50,298 nucleotides of DNA from an uncultured Peptococcaceae bacterium (GTDB lineage Bacteria; Bacillota; Peptococcia; Peptococcales; Peptococcaceae): the NCBI GenBank assembly GCA_900552455.1, contig URZX01000017.1, forward strand, positions 1 through 50,298, in the 5' to 3' direction. The notes beneath the pieces were generated by a model that worked only from the letters and a program-made list of their open reading frames with translations, ran no database searches and was not told where the DNA came from. The position numbers were made by a program, and so were the translations under genes. This document shows, piece by piece, positions 16,220 through 23,523 of the stretch (positions within the stretch are counted from its first letter, which is position 1; the number at the start of each line of letters is the position of its first letter).

Positions 16220-16836
16220 TGATAAGCCTCCTTGTAAACTGCTTTCTTCAGTAATTGTGCGCAGCGGGAAAATTCCTCCATCATGGCGTCGAGATCCTGG
16301 GAATTGCCGGAGTAGCGCTGCATATGCAGATAGCCGTCGGTCATCCAGATCAGCATGTTCAGCACCTGCAACGGTTCGACACCGTCGATGAATTTGCTGC
16401 GGTCGATGTTGCGAAAATAGACGCTGTAAATTTCTGAGATATCTTTGCTCAGCTTTTCCTTGAGTGGTTCGGAGATCTCCTCTTTTTCGCTGTAGAAAGT
16501 ACGCAGACAAAAATCATAGAGGTAGGGCATTTTTGCCATGATCTGTAGCTTTTTCTGCGCGGAATAACTGAGCAGCTCGAAGAAATCGGTGATCTCAAAC
16601 AGGTGCGGATCGTCGATGGCTGCGCGACCGGCGCGCATTGCGTAATCGTAGGTTTCAAGATAGAGCGTGCGTTTGTTTTGGAAATAATAAAACAGCATGC
16701 CTTTGGAAATACCAGCTTTGGCAGCGATGTCATCGGTGGACGCGCGCTTGTAATCGTTCTGCGCGAAAACCTCCATCGCCGCGTTAAAAATAGCCAGCTG
16801 CTTTTCTTCCGGCAGCTGATGAAACTTTTCATTCAT
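16216..16836 (-). CDS. TetR/AcrR family regulator
   Basis: The 206-residue protein has a TetR helix-turn-helix near 11-58 (AIFNAAMEVFAQNDYKRAST, IAAKAGISKGMLFYYFQNKR) followed by a helical ligand-binding domain. TetR proteins repress until a small ligand binds. It heads the exporter operon, and its stop overlaps the ATPase start. A strong palindrome just upstream of its ribosome binding site supports autoregulation. The ligand is unknown. Confidence 0.9.
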   Translation of the reverse strand: MNEKFHQLPEEKQLAIFNAAMEVFAQNDYKRASTDDIAAKAGISKGMLFYYFQNKRTLYLETYDYAMRAGRAAIDDPHLFEITDFFELLSYSAQKKLQIMAKMPYLYDFCLRTFYSEKEEISEPLKEKLSKDISEIYSVYFRNIDRSKFIDGVEPLQVLNMLIWMTDGYLHMQRYSGNSQDLDAMMEEFSRCAQLLKKAVYKEAYQ

Positions 16837-16856
16837 GAGTCGTCACTCCTTCTGTG

Positions 16857-16893
16857 GTTCGGTGATTGACCGAACAGGTTTGACCAGCCTGGT
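16857..16893 (-). promoter_or_regulatory. Candidate TetR operators
   Basis: A perfect GTTCGGT-N5-ACCGAAC palindrome (16857-16875) is followed eight bases later by ACCAG-C-CTGGT (16883-16893). Both lie between the -10 at 16902-16907 and the TetR start codon, where a bound repressor would block transcription. Confidence 0.6.
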
Positions 16894-16901
16894 TGATTCT
16901 A

Positions 16902-16929
16902 AGTGTAGGAGATTGACTCAGATTTTCAA
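16902..16929 (-). promoter_or_regulatory. Promoter of the TetR-ABC operon
   Basis: On the minus strand TTGAAA (16924-16929) and TACACT (16902-16907) are 16 bp apart. Confidence 0.5.
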
Positions 16930-16953
16930 GGGGGCACTGACATTTTTGTGGCG

Positions 16954-16984
16954 AAAAAACACACGACCAGGAGCGGTCGTGTGT
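16954..16984 (-). terminator. Terminator of the XRE gene
   Basis: The stem ACACACGACC / GGTCGTGTGT (16959-16968 with 16975-16984) is followed by six T residues on the minus strand. Confidence 0.85.
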
Positions 16985-16988
16985 GCAT

Positions 16989-17195
16989 TCACGGGAAAAT
17001 AAAGATCTCTTCGATGGGCGCTTCGACGGCGCGGGAGATGTCGATGGCGAGTTTTAGCGAGGGATTGTACTGGGCTTTTTCAAGGCGCATGATGGTTTCG
17101 CGGCGGACGCCGACTTTTTCGGCGAGTTCTTCTTGGGTCCAGCCTTTGGCGGTGCGGAACTGTTTAAGCCGGCATTCAAATTCTATGGTAGGCAT
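16989..17195 (-). CDS. Small XRE family regulator
   Basis: The 68-residue protein is little more than a Cro/C1-type helix-turn-helix ([58 protein letters not shown]). Such short regulators commonly pair with a membrane protein gene. The start is ATG with GGATGGAG overlapping the end of the upstream membrane gene, six bases away. The long dyad over the promoter of this two-gene operon is a plausible binding site. Confidence 0.85.
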   Translation of the reverse strand: MPTIEFECRLKQFRTAKGWTQEELAEKVGVRRETIMRLEKAQYNPSLKLAIDISRAVEAPIEEIFIFP

Positions 17196-17201
17196 GGCGC
17201 A

Positions 17202-17873
17202 TCACTCCATCCTTTCATAGCGATAGAGCAGGTAGTTGCTCAGGAAAAGGACGAGGCCGTAGATGAGGGACATGCTGGCGAGCATGAAAACGGCGCACCA
17301 TTCGACGTTGCGGCTGAGAAAGCCCATGCTCATGAGCCAGATGACGACGAAGAGCAGCGCAAAGCCGATGCGGTACGCTTTGAGCTCGGCGCGGCGGCGG
17401 TTTTCCTGGAAGAGCTCATCCTCGAGGGTGTGGGAGAGTTTGCCCTCGAAGAAAAATCCGAAGAAACCGAAGAACACGAAGAAAATAAAAGGAAAGATTT
17501 TGTCGAAAGCGGCGTAGGTCCAAAATCCGCCGAAGCCGAGAAAGCCGAAAAATCCGAGCCAGCCAAAGTGGGGCGAGATGGTGCGCGAATAGCTGCGGCC
17601 GTCTTCAGATGGTTCTTTCGTGAACATGAGCTTGACGGCGTGGCTCCAGATGGCGACGAGAAAATAAATGGCGTAGCAGAAAAGCAAAGCGCCGGGAACG
17701 AGCATGAAGAGATCTTTTGGCTGGAAGCTGTAGGTGGAAAGATCCATGTTGTAAACCCAGCGGCCGTCGTTGAAGCTGAGGGAGAGAGCGACGCCGAGCA
17801 GGAGCAGGGCGATCGTGACGATGGCGCCGAGAATGAGTCGGCGGATGGTTTTCTTTGGCAGGCGTTTATCCAT
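17202..17873 (-). CDS. Membrane protein, DUF3796-like
   Basis: The 223-residue protein has about six membrane helices. A phenylalanine/glycine-rich stretch (FGWLGFFGFLGFGGFW and FFVFFGFFGFFFEGKLSHTL) resembles the hallmark of DUF3796 proteins, which I recall being encoded beside small XRE regulators. The function is unknown. It starts at ATG behind AAAAGGAG and is the first gene of the two-gene operon. I am fairly confident of the family resemblance but have no search to confirm it. Confidence 0.6.
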   Translation of the reverse strand: MDKRLPKKTIRRLILGAIVTIALLLLGVALSLSFNDGRWVYNMDLSTYSFQPKDLFMLVPGALLFCYAIYFLVAIWSHAVKLMFTKEPSEDGRSYSRTISPHFGWLGFFGFLGFGGFWTYAAFDKIFPFIFFVFFGFFGFFFEGKLSHTLEDELFQENRRRAELKAYRIGFALLFVVIWLMSMGFLSRNVEWCAVFMLASMSLIYGLVLFLSNYLLYRYERME

Positions 17874-17898
17874 GATGGTTCGCTCCTTTTAGATGAAA

Positions 17899-17935
17899 GT
17901 GATATATTTATCTCTTGATAGGACAAATATATCAC
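17899..17935 (-). promoter_or_regulatory. Perfect 11-bp inverted repeat, candidate XRE operator
   Basis: GTGATATATTT (17899-17909) and AAATATATCAC (17925-17935) form a perfect dyad with a 15-bp spacer. The right arm covers the -10 of the DUF3796-XRE promoter. Confidence 0.65.
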
Positions 17936-17954
17936 ATAGATTGGCGCTGGTCAA
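17926..17954 (-). promoter_or_regulatory. Promoter of the DUF3796-XRE operon
   Basis: TTGACC (17949-17954) and TATATT (17926-17931) on the minus strand are 17 bp apart. Confidence 0.7.
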
Positions 17955-17993
17955 GGGGTTTGTGACAAATAATTCTCTTTTTTGTGGGGAGCG

Positions 17994-18028
17994 AAAAAAT
18001 CCGCCCCTGCGAAATGACAGGGGCGGAT
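17994..18028 (-). terminator. Terminator of the citrate synthase gene
   Basis: ATCCGCCCCTG (17999-18009) pairs with CAGGGGCGGAT (18018-18028). A T run follows on the minus strand. Confidence 0.9.
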
Positions 18029-18034
18029 TGTGGA

Positions 18035-19417
18035 TCACAGTTCTGGACGCTCGTCGAGGGGCGCGTAGGTGAGGTCGTTGGCGTCGAGGTAGAAATAGCC
18101 TGGGCGCATGATCTTGCTGTCCATGACCTGTTCGAGTCGATGCGCGGACCAGCCGGCGACGCGGGCGGTTGCGAAAAGTGGGGTGAAGAGGTCGGCCTGA
18201 ATGCCCATCATTTCGTAGATGAGGCCGGTGTAGAGGTCGATGTTCGGGCAGATGTTGAAATCTGGGCCTTTGCGCTCGCGCAGGATCTCTTTGGTCATGC
18301 GGGTGATGCGGTCGAGCAGATCGTACTGGGCTTCGAAGCCGGTTTCCTTGGCGAGGGCTGCGGCTTTGTCCTTGAGGAGTTCGGCGCGGGGATCGCTCAA
18401 GGTGTAGACGGCGTGGCCCATGCCGTAGATGAGGCCGGAGCGGTCGAAGGCTTCACCGGCGAGGATCTTGCGCAGATAATCGGCAACTTCGCCGTCATCG
18501 TTCCAGTGCTGCACGTGAGTCTGGATGTCTTTGACCATGGCGTGGGCGCGCTGGTTGGCGGCGCCGTGGCGTGGCCCTTTGAGGGAGCCGATGGCGGTGG
18601 CGATGGCGGAGTAGGTGTCGGTGCCGGAAGAAGAAACGACGTGGGTGGCGAAAGCGGAGTTGTTACCGCCGCCGTGGTCGGCCTGGAGGATCAGGCAGAG
18701 ATCGAGAATTTTTGCTTCAAGCGGGGTGAATTCGCTGTCTTTGCGAATGAGATGCAAAATATTTTCAGCGGTGCTGCCGCCGGCGAGGGGCTGATGCATG
18801 ATCAGGCTCTTGTCGTTGAAATAATGCTCTTTGGCGGCGTAGGCGTAAGCGACCATGAGCGGCATTTTGGCGATGAGGTCGAGACATTGCGCGAGGACGT
18901 TGCCGAGCTCGATGTTGTCGGGATCTTCGTCGTAGGAATAAAGGGAGAGCACGACGCGCTGCAGCTTGTTCATGAGGTTTCTGCTTGGAATGCGCAGGAA
19001 GATATCTTCCTTGAAATTATCCGGGAAGGTGCGGCGGCGCTGCAGGGTGCCGCAGAACCAGTCGAGCTCCTGGCGGTTTGGCAAGGAACCAAAGAGCAGG
19101 AGGTGGACGACTTCTTCAAAACCGAGGCGGTTTTCGCGTTCGAAGCCGCCGACGAGGTCGGTGATCGGAATGCCGCGGTACATGAGCTGGCCTTCGCATG
19201 GAATTTTCTTGCCGTTTTCGACGGTGTAGCCGCGTACTTCGGAGATGCGGGTGATGCCGACGAGGACGCCGGTGCCGTTGGCGTTACGCAGTCCGCGTTT
19301 GATGTCATATTGCGCATACAATTCCGGTGCGATGGAATTGTTTTCTTTGAGATAGTGGATCTTGCTGGCGATGGAGGCGCGCAGCTTGTCGATCTCGAGA
19401 AGTGGTTCGTTGTGCAT
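18035..19417 (-). CDS. gltA: Citrate synthase (citrate/2-methylcitrate synthase family)
   Basis: The 460-residue protein carries the family's catalytic set: H248 in ADHGGGNNS, H284 in GPRHGAANQRAH, H335 in GMGHAVYTLSDPR, and D394 in PNIDLYTG. The C-terminal ATARVAGWSAHRLEQ carries the citrate-binding arginines. It condenses acetyl-CoA with oxaloacetate in the cytoplasm; in an anaerobe this would feed glutamate synthesis. The site reads RHGAAN rather than the common LHGGAN, a variant I associate with clostridial-type enzymes. A 2-methylcitrate activity cannot be excluded. The start is the second ATG (19417), because AAGGAAGG is eight bases upstream of it and none precedes the ATG at 19438. It is monocistronic. 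Confidence 0.9.
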   Translation of the reverse strand: MHNEPLLEIDKLRASIASKIHYLKENNSIAPELYAQYDIKRGLRNANGTGVLVGITRISEVRGYTVENGKKIPCEGQLMYRGIPITDLVGGFERENRLGFEEVVHLLLFGSLPNRQELDWFCGTLQRRRTFPDNFKEDIFLRIPSRNLMNKLQRVVLSLYSYDEDPDNIELGNVLAQCLDLIAKMPLMVAYAYAAKEHYFNDKSLIMHQPLAGGSTAENILHLIRKDSEFTPLEAKILDLCLILQADHGGGNNSAFATHVVSSSGTDTYSAIATAIGSLKGPRHGAANQRAHAMVKDIQTHVQHWNDDGEVADYLRKILAGEAFDRSGLIYGMGHAVYTLSDPRAELLKDKAAALAKETGFEAQYDLLDRITRMTKEILRERKGPDFNICPNIDLYTGLIYEMMGIQADLFTPLFATARVAGWSAHRLEQVMDSKIMRPGYFYLDANDLTYAPLDERPEL

Positions 19418-19452
19418 GGATAAAACCTTCCTTTCCATAGGAGCTTTCTATC

Positions 19453-19461
19453 ATTATAGCA
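19453..19461 (-). promoter_or_regulatory. Extended -10 promoter of citrate synthase
   Basis: TGCTATAAT on the minus strand lies 35 bp upstream of the start codon. No clear -35 is seen. Confidence 0.6.
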
Positions 19462-19553
19462 TAATATTTGGGAAACTTGTAGTCACTGTGAAAATTTATG
19501 CAGGAGGGGCGCTGTTGTAGGGAATTTTTTCGCAAAAATTCGCCAAGTCTTGA

Positions 19554-19572
19554 CGATTATTTGCTATAATCG
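19554..19572 (+). promoter_or_regulatory. Extended -10 promoter inside a perfect dyad
   Basis: CGATTAT (19554-19560) and ATAATCG (19566-19572) form a perfect dyad. The sequence TGCTATAAT (19562-19570) inside it is a full extended -10. The left arm recurs at 19650-19662 (ACGATTATTTGCT) with a decayed -10. The likely target is the HAD-GNAT operon starting at 19707. Confidence 0.5.
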
Positions 19573-19706
19573 TTGGTGTGTAGGAAAAACATGCTTGGAT
19601 TTCTATGCCCATTTTGTAGGAAAGACACGCCACTTTTGCAAATGTATTTACGATTATTTGCTCTAACAATGAGCACGATAGAATCAACAACGATGGAGGA
19701 AAATGA

Positions 19707-20360
19707 ATGAAATACGCTTTGTTTGATTGTGACGGAACGCTGTTGGATTCGATGCCGATGTGGATCAATCTGGCGACGGATGTGATGGCGAGCTATGGTG
19801 TTGATCTGCCGCGTGAAGCGGAGCGCGAAACGGCAAGCATGAGTCACGAGGATGCGGCAAAATTCTACGCGGACACGTTTTTGAACGGTGTCGGCGCGGA
19901 GGAGCTGGCGAAAAAGTTCAGCGCAACGTTGGAAGAAAATTACAGCGAACGCCTCGCGCTGAAGCCGCATGTGCGCGAGGTGCTGGATGCGCTGCGCGAG
20001 CGTGGGGTGCCAATGGCGGTGGCCTCGTCGACGGACGCTTATCTGCTGGAGATGTGTCTGAAGCGTCTGGGGCTGCGCGATTATTTCCTCTTTGTGCAGA
20101 CGGTGGACAACAGCGGCCATTCAAAAAACAGCGACGCCTATTTTAAGCTGGCCTGCGAAAAGTTGGGCTGCGCGCCAGAGGATGTGCTCTTTTTTGACGA
20201 TGCGCTCTATGCGCTGGAGCGCGCCAGAAAAAACGGGCTGGTGACGGTTGCTGTGCAGGACGACACGCAGATGGACCACGATGCGGAGATCCATGCTGCT
20301 GGGAATTATTACATCAACGATTTCAGCGAGATCAAGATCGACGAATGGTTCGCTGAATAA
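19707..20360 (+). CDS. HAD family phosphatase, beta-phosphoglucomutase-like
   Basis: The 217-residue protein has the HAD motifs in order: FDCDGTLLDS (D7, D9), AVASST for motif II, SKNSDAYF aligning with the KPxPDxF lysine block, and VLFFDD for motif IV. A helical C1 cap (about 15-85) places it with the beta-phosphoglucomutase/phosphatase subgroup. It probably hydrolyses a small phosphorylated metabolite; the substrate is unknown. The ATG follows GGAGG. It leads a three-gene operon with a second HAD and a GNAT enzyme, separated by 18 and 4 bp. Confidence 0.85.
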   Translation: MKYALFDCDGTLLDSMPMWINLATDVMASYGVDLPREAERETASMSHEDAAKFYADTFLNGVGAEELAKKFSATLEENYSERLALKPHVREVLDALRERGVPMAVASSTDAYLLEMCLKRLGLRDYFLFVQTVDNSGHSKNSDAYFKLACEKLGCAPEDVLFFDDALYALERARKNGLVTVAVQDDTQMDHDAEIHAAGNYYINDFSEIKIDEWFAE

Positions 20361-20378
20361 GGAAAGGAGGCAGACGCT

Positions 20379-21218
20379 GTGACGCTGAGACGTTTTACCT
20401 GCGCTGCTTTTGATCTCGACGGGACGCTGCTCGATACCCATTCTCATCTCTCAAGCCGCACGCGTGCGGTGATGGCAGAGATGGCACGCGTCGGGCTCCC
20501 TGTGATTGTGGCCAGCGGGCGCCCGTTTTCGACGATTCCGCCGGAGGTGCTGGCGCTCGATGCGGTGCGCTATGTGATCACGGGAAACGGTGTGCGTATT
20601 TACGACAAGCTGACAGGTCGCGACATTTATCACTGCAGTCTTCAGCCAGAAAGCCTCGACGAGATCTTGCACGTGGCGCAGTATTATCCTGTGGGCTATG
20701 AGCTTTTCATCGCCGGACGTGCGTTTGCCAACAGAGCCTATCTCAACGATCCGACGCGCTTTGGCGTATTGGGCTCATCGTTTCATTATCTCACGAGCAC
20801 ACGCACACCTGTTGACGACCTGGCGGCATTTGTGCGCACGCATACCGGCGAGATCGACAGCCTGGGACTTTCCATCGCCGATCAGGCGCTGAAGGAGCAG
20901 CTCTGGCACCGGCTTGAGCGCGAAGTCGAAGGAATTTATGTCACCTCGTCGCTGGATCGTTTGATCGAGGTGGCCGACCAGCGCGCCGGCAAAGGACCAG
21001 CACTCGCCGTTGTGCTCGAACGGCTCGGACTTGCGCCGGACGGGCTGGCCGCATTTGGCGATGCCGACAACGATCTCGGCATGCTCCAGCTTGCCGGGCT
21101 TGGTGTCGCCATGGAAAACGGTGCTGATCATCTCAAAGCCGCCGCAGACCGCATTGCACCGCCGCACGATCAGGATGGTGTGGCGCAGATTTTAGAAGAA
21201 TTGATGAAGGAGTATTGA
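20379..21218 (+). CDS. Cof-type HAD phosphatase
   Basis: The 279-residue protein is a type IIB (Cof) HAD hydrolase. It has FDLDGTLLDT (D12, D14), IVASGRPFS for motif II, a large C2 cap, the motif III lysine region RAGKGPAL, and FGDADNDLGML for motif IV. Cof phosphatases act on sugar phosphates, flavin or pyridoxal phosphates; nothing here narrows the choice. The GTG start is set by AAAGGAGG at suitable spacing. It is the middle gene of the HAD-HAD-GNAT operon. Confidence 0.85.
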   Translation: MTLRRFTCAAFDLDGTLLDTHSHLSSRTRAVMAEMARVGLPVIVASGRPFSTIPPEVLALDAVRYVITGNGVRIYDKLTGRDIYHCSLQPESLDEILHVAQYYPVGYELFIAGRAFANRAYLNDPTRFGVLGSSFHYLTSTRTPVDDLAAFVRTHTGEIDSLGLSIADQALKEQLWHRLEREVEGIYVTSSLDRLIEVADQRAGKGPALAVVLERLGLAPDGLAAFGDADNDLGMLQLAGLGVAMENGADHLKAAADRIAPPHDQDGVAQILEELMKEY

Positions 21219-21222
21219 TAGC

Positions 21223-21789
21223 ATGATAAAAAAACTCGACGCCCAGACCCTCAAGGATCTTTACGAGCGCAAGATGAAGGACACCTTTCCACGCGCTGAG
21301 CTCAAACCTCTCAAGGCCATGCTGCGCATGCAGGCCGACGGCCATTACGATGTGCTCGGATATTACGACGATGAAACCGGTGCACTGCTCGCCTACGCCT
21401 GCACCTGCACAGCCGGCACGCCAGTGCTCATGGATTATCTTGCCGTCGTCGCCAGCCACCGCGGCGAAGGACTGGGCTCGCGTTTCCTTTCGGCGATCAT
21501 GGAAGCAAAGGATCTCTATCCCGCCATTATGCTTGAGATCGAAGCCGTCGACGACGCCCTCGACGATGACGACCGCGCCACCAGAGAACGCCGCCAGCGT
21601 TTCTACGAACGCCTCGGTTTCGTGCGCACCCGCACCGAAGCCCATGTCTTCGGCGAGCATTACTGGGTCCTCACGAGCGATCCCGCGCGCAAAAGCGTCC
21701 GTGAAGCGCTGGAGAAAATCTATCATTATATGGTGCCAGAGACAGATGCCTTCGCAAATAACGTGCGCATCTGGGACGTGGACGCATAA
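21223..21789 (+). CDS. GNAT family N-acetyltransferase
   Basis: The 188-residue protein has the GNAT acetyl-CoA loop (LAVVASHRGEGLGSRFLSAI) and the usual C-terminal RRQRFYERLGFVRT segment that closes the fold. It should transfer an acetyl group from acetyl-CoA to an amine; the acceptor is unknown. The ribosome binding site AAGGAG lies over the end of the preceding Cof gene, four bases away, so the genes are coupled. A strong terminator ends the operon. Confidence 0.85.
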   Translation: MIKKLDAQTLKDLYERKMKDTFPRAELKPLKAMLRMQADGHYDVLGYYDDETGALLAYACTCTAGTPVLMDYLAVVASHRGEGLGSRFLSAIMEAKDLYPAIMLEIEAVDDALDDDDRATRERRQRFYERLGFVRTRTEAHVFGEHYWVLTSDPARKSVREALEKIYHYMVPETDAFANNVRIWDVDA

Positions 21790-21792
21790 CAA

Positions 21793-21835
21793 ACGACCTG
21801 TCGTTACAATCGTAGCGGCAGGTCGTCGTTTTTTT
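21793..21835 (+). terminator. Rho-independent terminator
   Basis: ACGACCTGTCG (21793-21803) pairs with CGGCAGGTCGT (21816-21826), with one mismatch, followed by a long T run. Confidence 0.85.
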
Positions 21836-21845
21836 GCAGCGCTTT

Positions 21846-21962
21846 CATTGAAATGTTTTGCGCAGATGAGCAGAAGTTTTCAATGGAATCTTGCAGGACA
21901 GTGACAAATGAACTATAATCTTCATTGAAAAGTAGTAGCACAAGTGTACAAAGTTTTCAATG
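21846..21962. repeat. Two identical-spacing dyads CATTGAAA-N24-TTTCAATG
   Basis: CATTGAAA occurs at 21846-21853 and 21923-21930, and its reverse complement TTTCAATG at 21878-21885 and 21955-21962. Each pair is spaced by exactly 24 bp and the two units lie 77 bp apart. One unit is upstream of the promoter -35 and the other runs from just after the -10 to the ribosome binding site. Confidence 0.7.
21891..21919 (+). promoter_or_regulatory. Promoter of the AAA/DUF4143 ATPase gene
   Basis: TTGCAG (21891-21896) and TATAAT (21914-21919) are 17 bp apart. Confidence 0.75.
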
Positions 21963-21974
21963 GAGGTGGGCGTG

Positions 21975-23276
21975 ATGGAGATTGCGCGTGATCGTTATTT
22001 GCAGAAACTGATTTCCTTTATGTGGGATGGTCAGGTGAAAGTGATCACGGGGATTCGTCGTTGCGGAAAATCCTATCTGTTGCGACAGATTTTTCGCCGA
22101 TGGCTGCTGGCGCAGGGGGTGACGGAGGACCATATCCTGTCGTTTGAGCTGGATCTCACGCGAGATATCCGCTACCGTGATCCGCTGGCGTTGGCCGCTG
22201 CTGTGCGTGACAGGGTGGCGGGAAGCAGCGAACGCTTTTATCTGTTCATCGACGAAATTCAGATGTCTGACGAGGTGCCGAATCCGTACAATCCTGCGGG
22301 AAAAAAGATCACGTTTTACGACGCGCTCAACGATCTACGGTCGCTGGAGAATCTGGATATTTATGTGACGGGCAGCAATTCGAAAATGCTGTCGTCAGAT
22401 ATTCTCACAGAATTTCGCGGCCGTAGTGATGAAATCCGTGTCCATCCGCTGTGCTTTGCCGAATATTATTTTGCGGTGGGCGGTGACAAGCAGGATGCCT
22501 TTGAGGAGTATGCGTTTTACGGCGGGATGCCGCTGATTCTGTCGCGGCCGGATGATGCAGCGAAAATGCAGTATCTCAGCGCGCTGTTTTCAGAGGTGTA
22601 CCTGAAGGACATTGTGGAGCGCAAACACGTCAAGCGTCAGGATGTGCTGGCGATGATTCTGGATCTTCTGTGTTCGTCGGTGGGCTCGTTGACGAATCCG
22701 ACAAAGGTGGCCGATACGATCAATTCCAGGCAGCGGCGCAGCGGCGACAATGTGGTGGCACTGAATACGGTGAAAACCTATATGGATCATCTGGCGGACG
22801 CGTTTCTCTTCAGCGAGTGTCGGCGCTGGGATGTGAAAGGCAAACATTATTTTGACTATCCGAACAAATATTATTGTGAAGATGTGGGCCTGCGCAATGC
22901 GCGCATTGGTTTTCGTCAGCAGGAAATGACGCACATTATGGAAAATATTGTGTTCAATGATCTTGTGGCGCGAGACTGCGCGGTGGATATTGGCATTGTT
23001 TACAGTCATGAGCCGAGGGAAAATGGCACGCGGGCGCGCGTGGCGCGGGAGATTGATTTTATCGCGACGAAGGGTGGACGAAAAACGTACATTCAATCGG
23101 CGTATGCGCTGGGCAGCGAGGAAAAAGCGTTGCAGGAAAACAAGCCTTTCGCCCTGACCGGCGATGCCTTCCCGAAAATCATCGTGCGCCATGACATTCG
23201 CAAACGCTGGTACGACGACGCAGGTGTGCTCAATATCGGCATTCTGGATTTTCTGCTGGATGAGGCGCTCGTTTGA
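21975..23276 (+). CDS. ATP-binding protein of the AAA_14/DUF4143 family
   Basis: The 433-residue protein has Walker A TGIRRCGKS (25-33), Walker B YLFIDEIQM (D93, E94), a sensor strand YVTGSNSKML, and a C-terminal DUF4143 half (LFSEVYLKDIVERK, LDLLCSSVGSLTNPTKVADT, YPNKYYCEDVGLRNAR, ENIVFNDLVAR, EIDFIATKGG). The C-terminal part resembles a restriction-endonuclease-like fold in other family members. The biological role is not established; these genes are typical accessory, patchily distributed genes. The start is ATG 21975, with GGAGGTGGG just upstream, rather than the ATG at 21960 that lies inside the repeat. It has its own promoter and terminator. Confidence 0.85.
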   Translation: MEIARDRYLQKLISFMWDGQVKVITGIRRCGKSYLLRQIFRRWLLAQGVTEDHILSFELDLTRDIRYRDPLALAAAVRDRVAGSSERFYLFIDEIQMSDEVPNPYNPAGKKITFYDALNDLRSLENLDIYVTGSNSKMLSSDILTEFRGRSDEIRVHPLCFAEYYFAVGGDKQDAFEEYAFYGGMPLILSRPDDAAKMQYLSALFSEVYLKDIVERKHVKRQDVLAMILDLLCSSVGSLTNPTKVADTINSRQRRSGDNVVALNTVKTYMDHLADAFLFSECRRWDVKGKHYFDYPNKYYCEDVGLRNARIGFRQQEMTHIMENIVFNDLVARDCAVDIGIVYSHEPRENGTRARVAREIDFIATKGGRKTYIQSAYALGSEEKALQENKPFALTGDAFPKIIVRHDIRKRWYDDAGVLNIGILDFLLDEALV

Positions 23277-23296
23277 ACATGATGTTGGTAAAGTTA

Positions 23297-23355
23297 AAAA
23301 GCAGTTTCAACACTATCTTATCTTTTGTTTAAGAATGTGCTGAAACTGCTTTTTT
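23297..23355 (+). terminator. Terminator of the ATPase gene
   Basis: AAAAGCAGTTTCA (23297-23309) pairs with TGAAACTGCTTTT (23341-23353), then T residues. The stem resembles the terminator at 31200-31247. Confidence 0.8.
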
Positions 23356-23359
23356 GTCC

Positions 23360-23446
23360 TCACACAAAATATGCGGCGAGTTTCTCGTACGCATCCTCTG
23401 GCAGAGCGAAATCGAAATCGAAGCCGAGGAGGTGGGCGCGGAGGGT
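23360..23446 (-). pseudogene. C-terminal remnant of a lipoprotein gene (paralogue of 31258-31692)
   Basis: On the minus strand this segment reads TLRAHLLGFDFDFALPEDAY and continues to AAYFV and a stop. It matches the last 28 residues of the lipoprotein at 31258-31692 (LRTHLLGFDFDFTLPDDAY). By hand alignment the DNA is about 80 percent identical over 87 bp. The similarity stops abruptly upstream, with no start, signal peptide or remaining body. Both copies end next to a similar AAAAGCAGTnTCA hairpin. This is a decayed paralogue, not a functional gene. Confidence 0.8.
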
Positions 23447-23480
23447 TTGTGCTTGCTTGTGGACAATTGGCATACAGTTG

Positions 23481-23489
23481 TGCTATGCT
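23481..23489 (+). promoter_or_regulatory. Possible extended -10 of the AraC gene
   Basis: TGCTATGCT lies 35 bp before the start. GCATA (23470-23474) and TATGC (23484-23488) form a small dyad around it. Evidence is weak. Confidence 0.35.
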
Positions 23490-23523
23490 TGCTGTTAGCG
23501 AAAGCAAATAGGAGGCGGAAAGA

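Noticed and set aside
19550..19570. TTGACG followed by TATAAT
   Set aside because: The spacing is only 9 bp, so this is not a -35/-10 pair; the TATAAT works better as an extended -10.
23360..23446. Attachment site (attL/attR) explanation for the lipoprotein remnant
   Set aside because: A 3'-end duplication at a gene would fit integrase action, but the copies are about 20 percent different and no integrase is present, so an old paralogue is the simpler reading.
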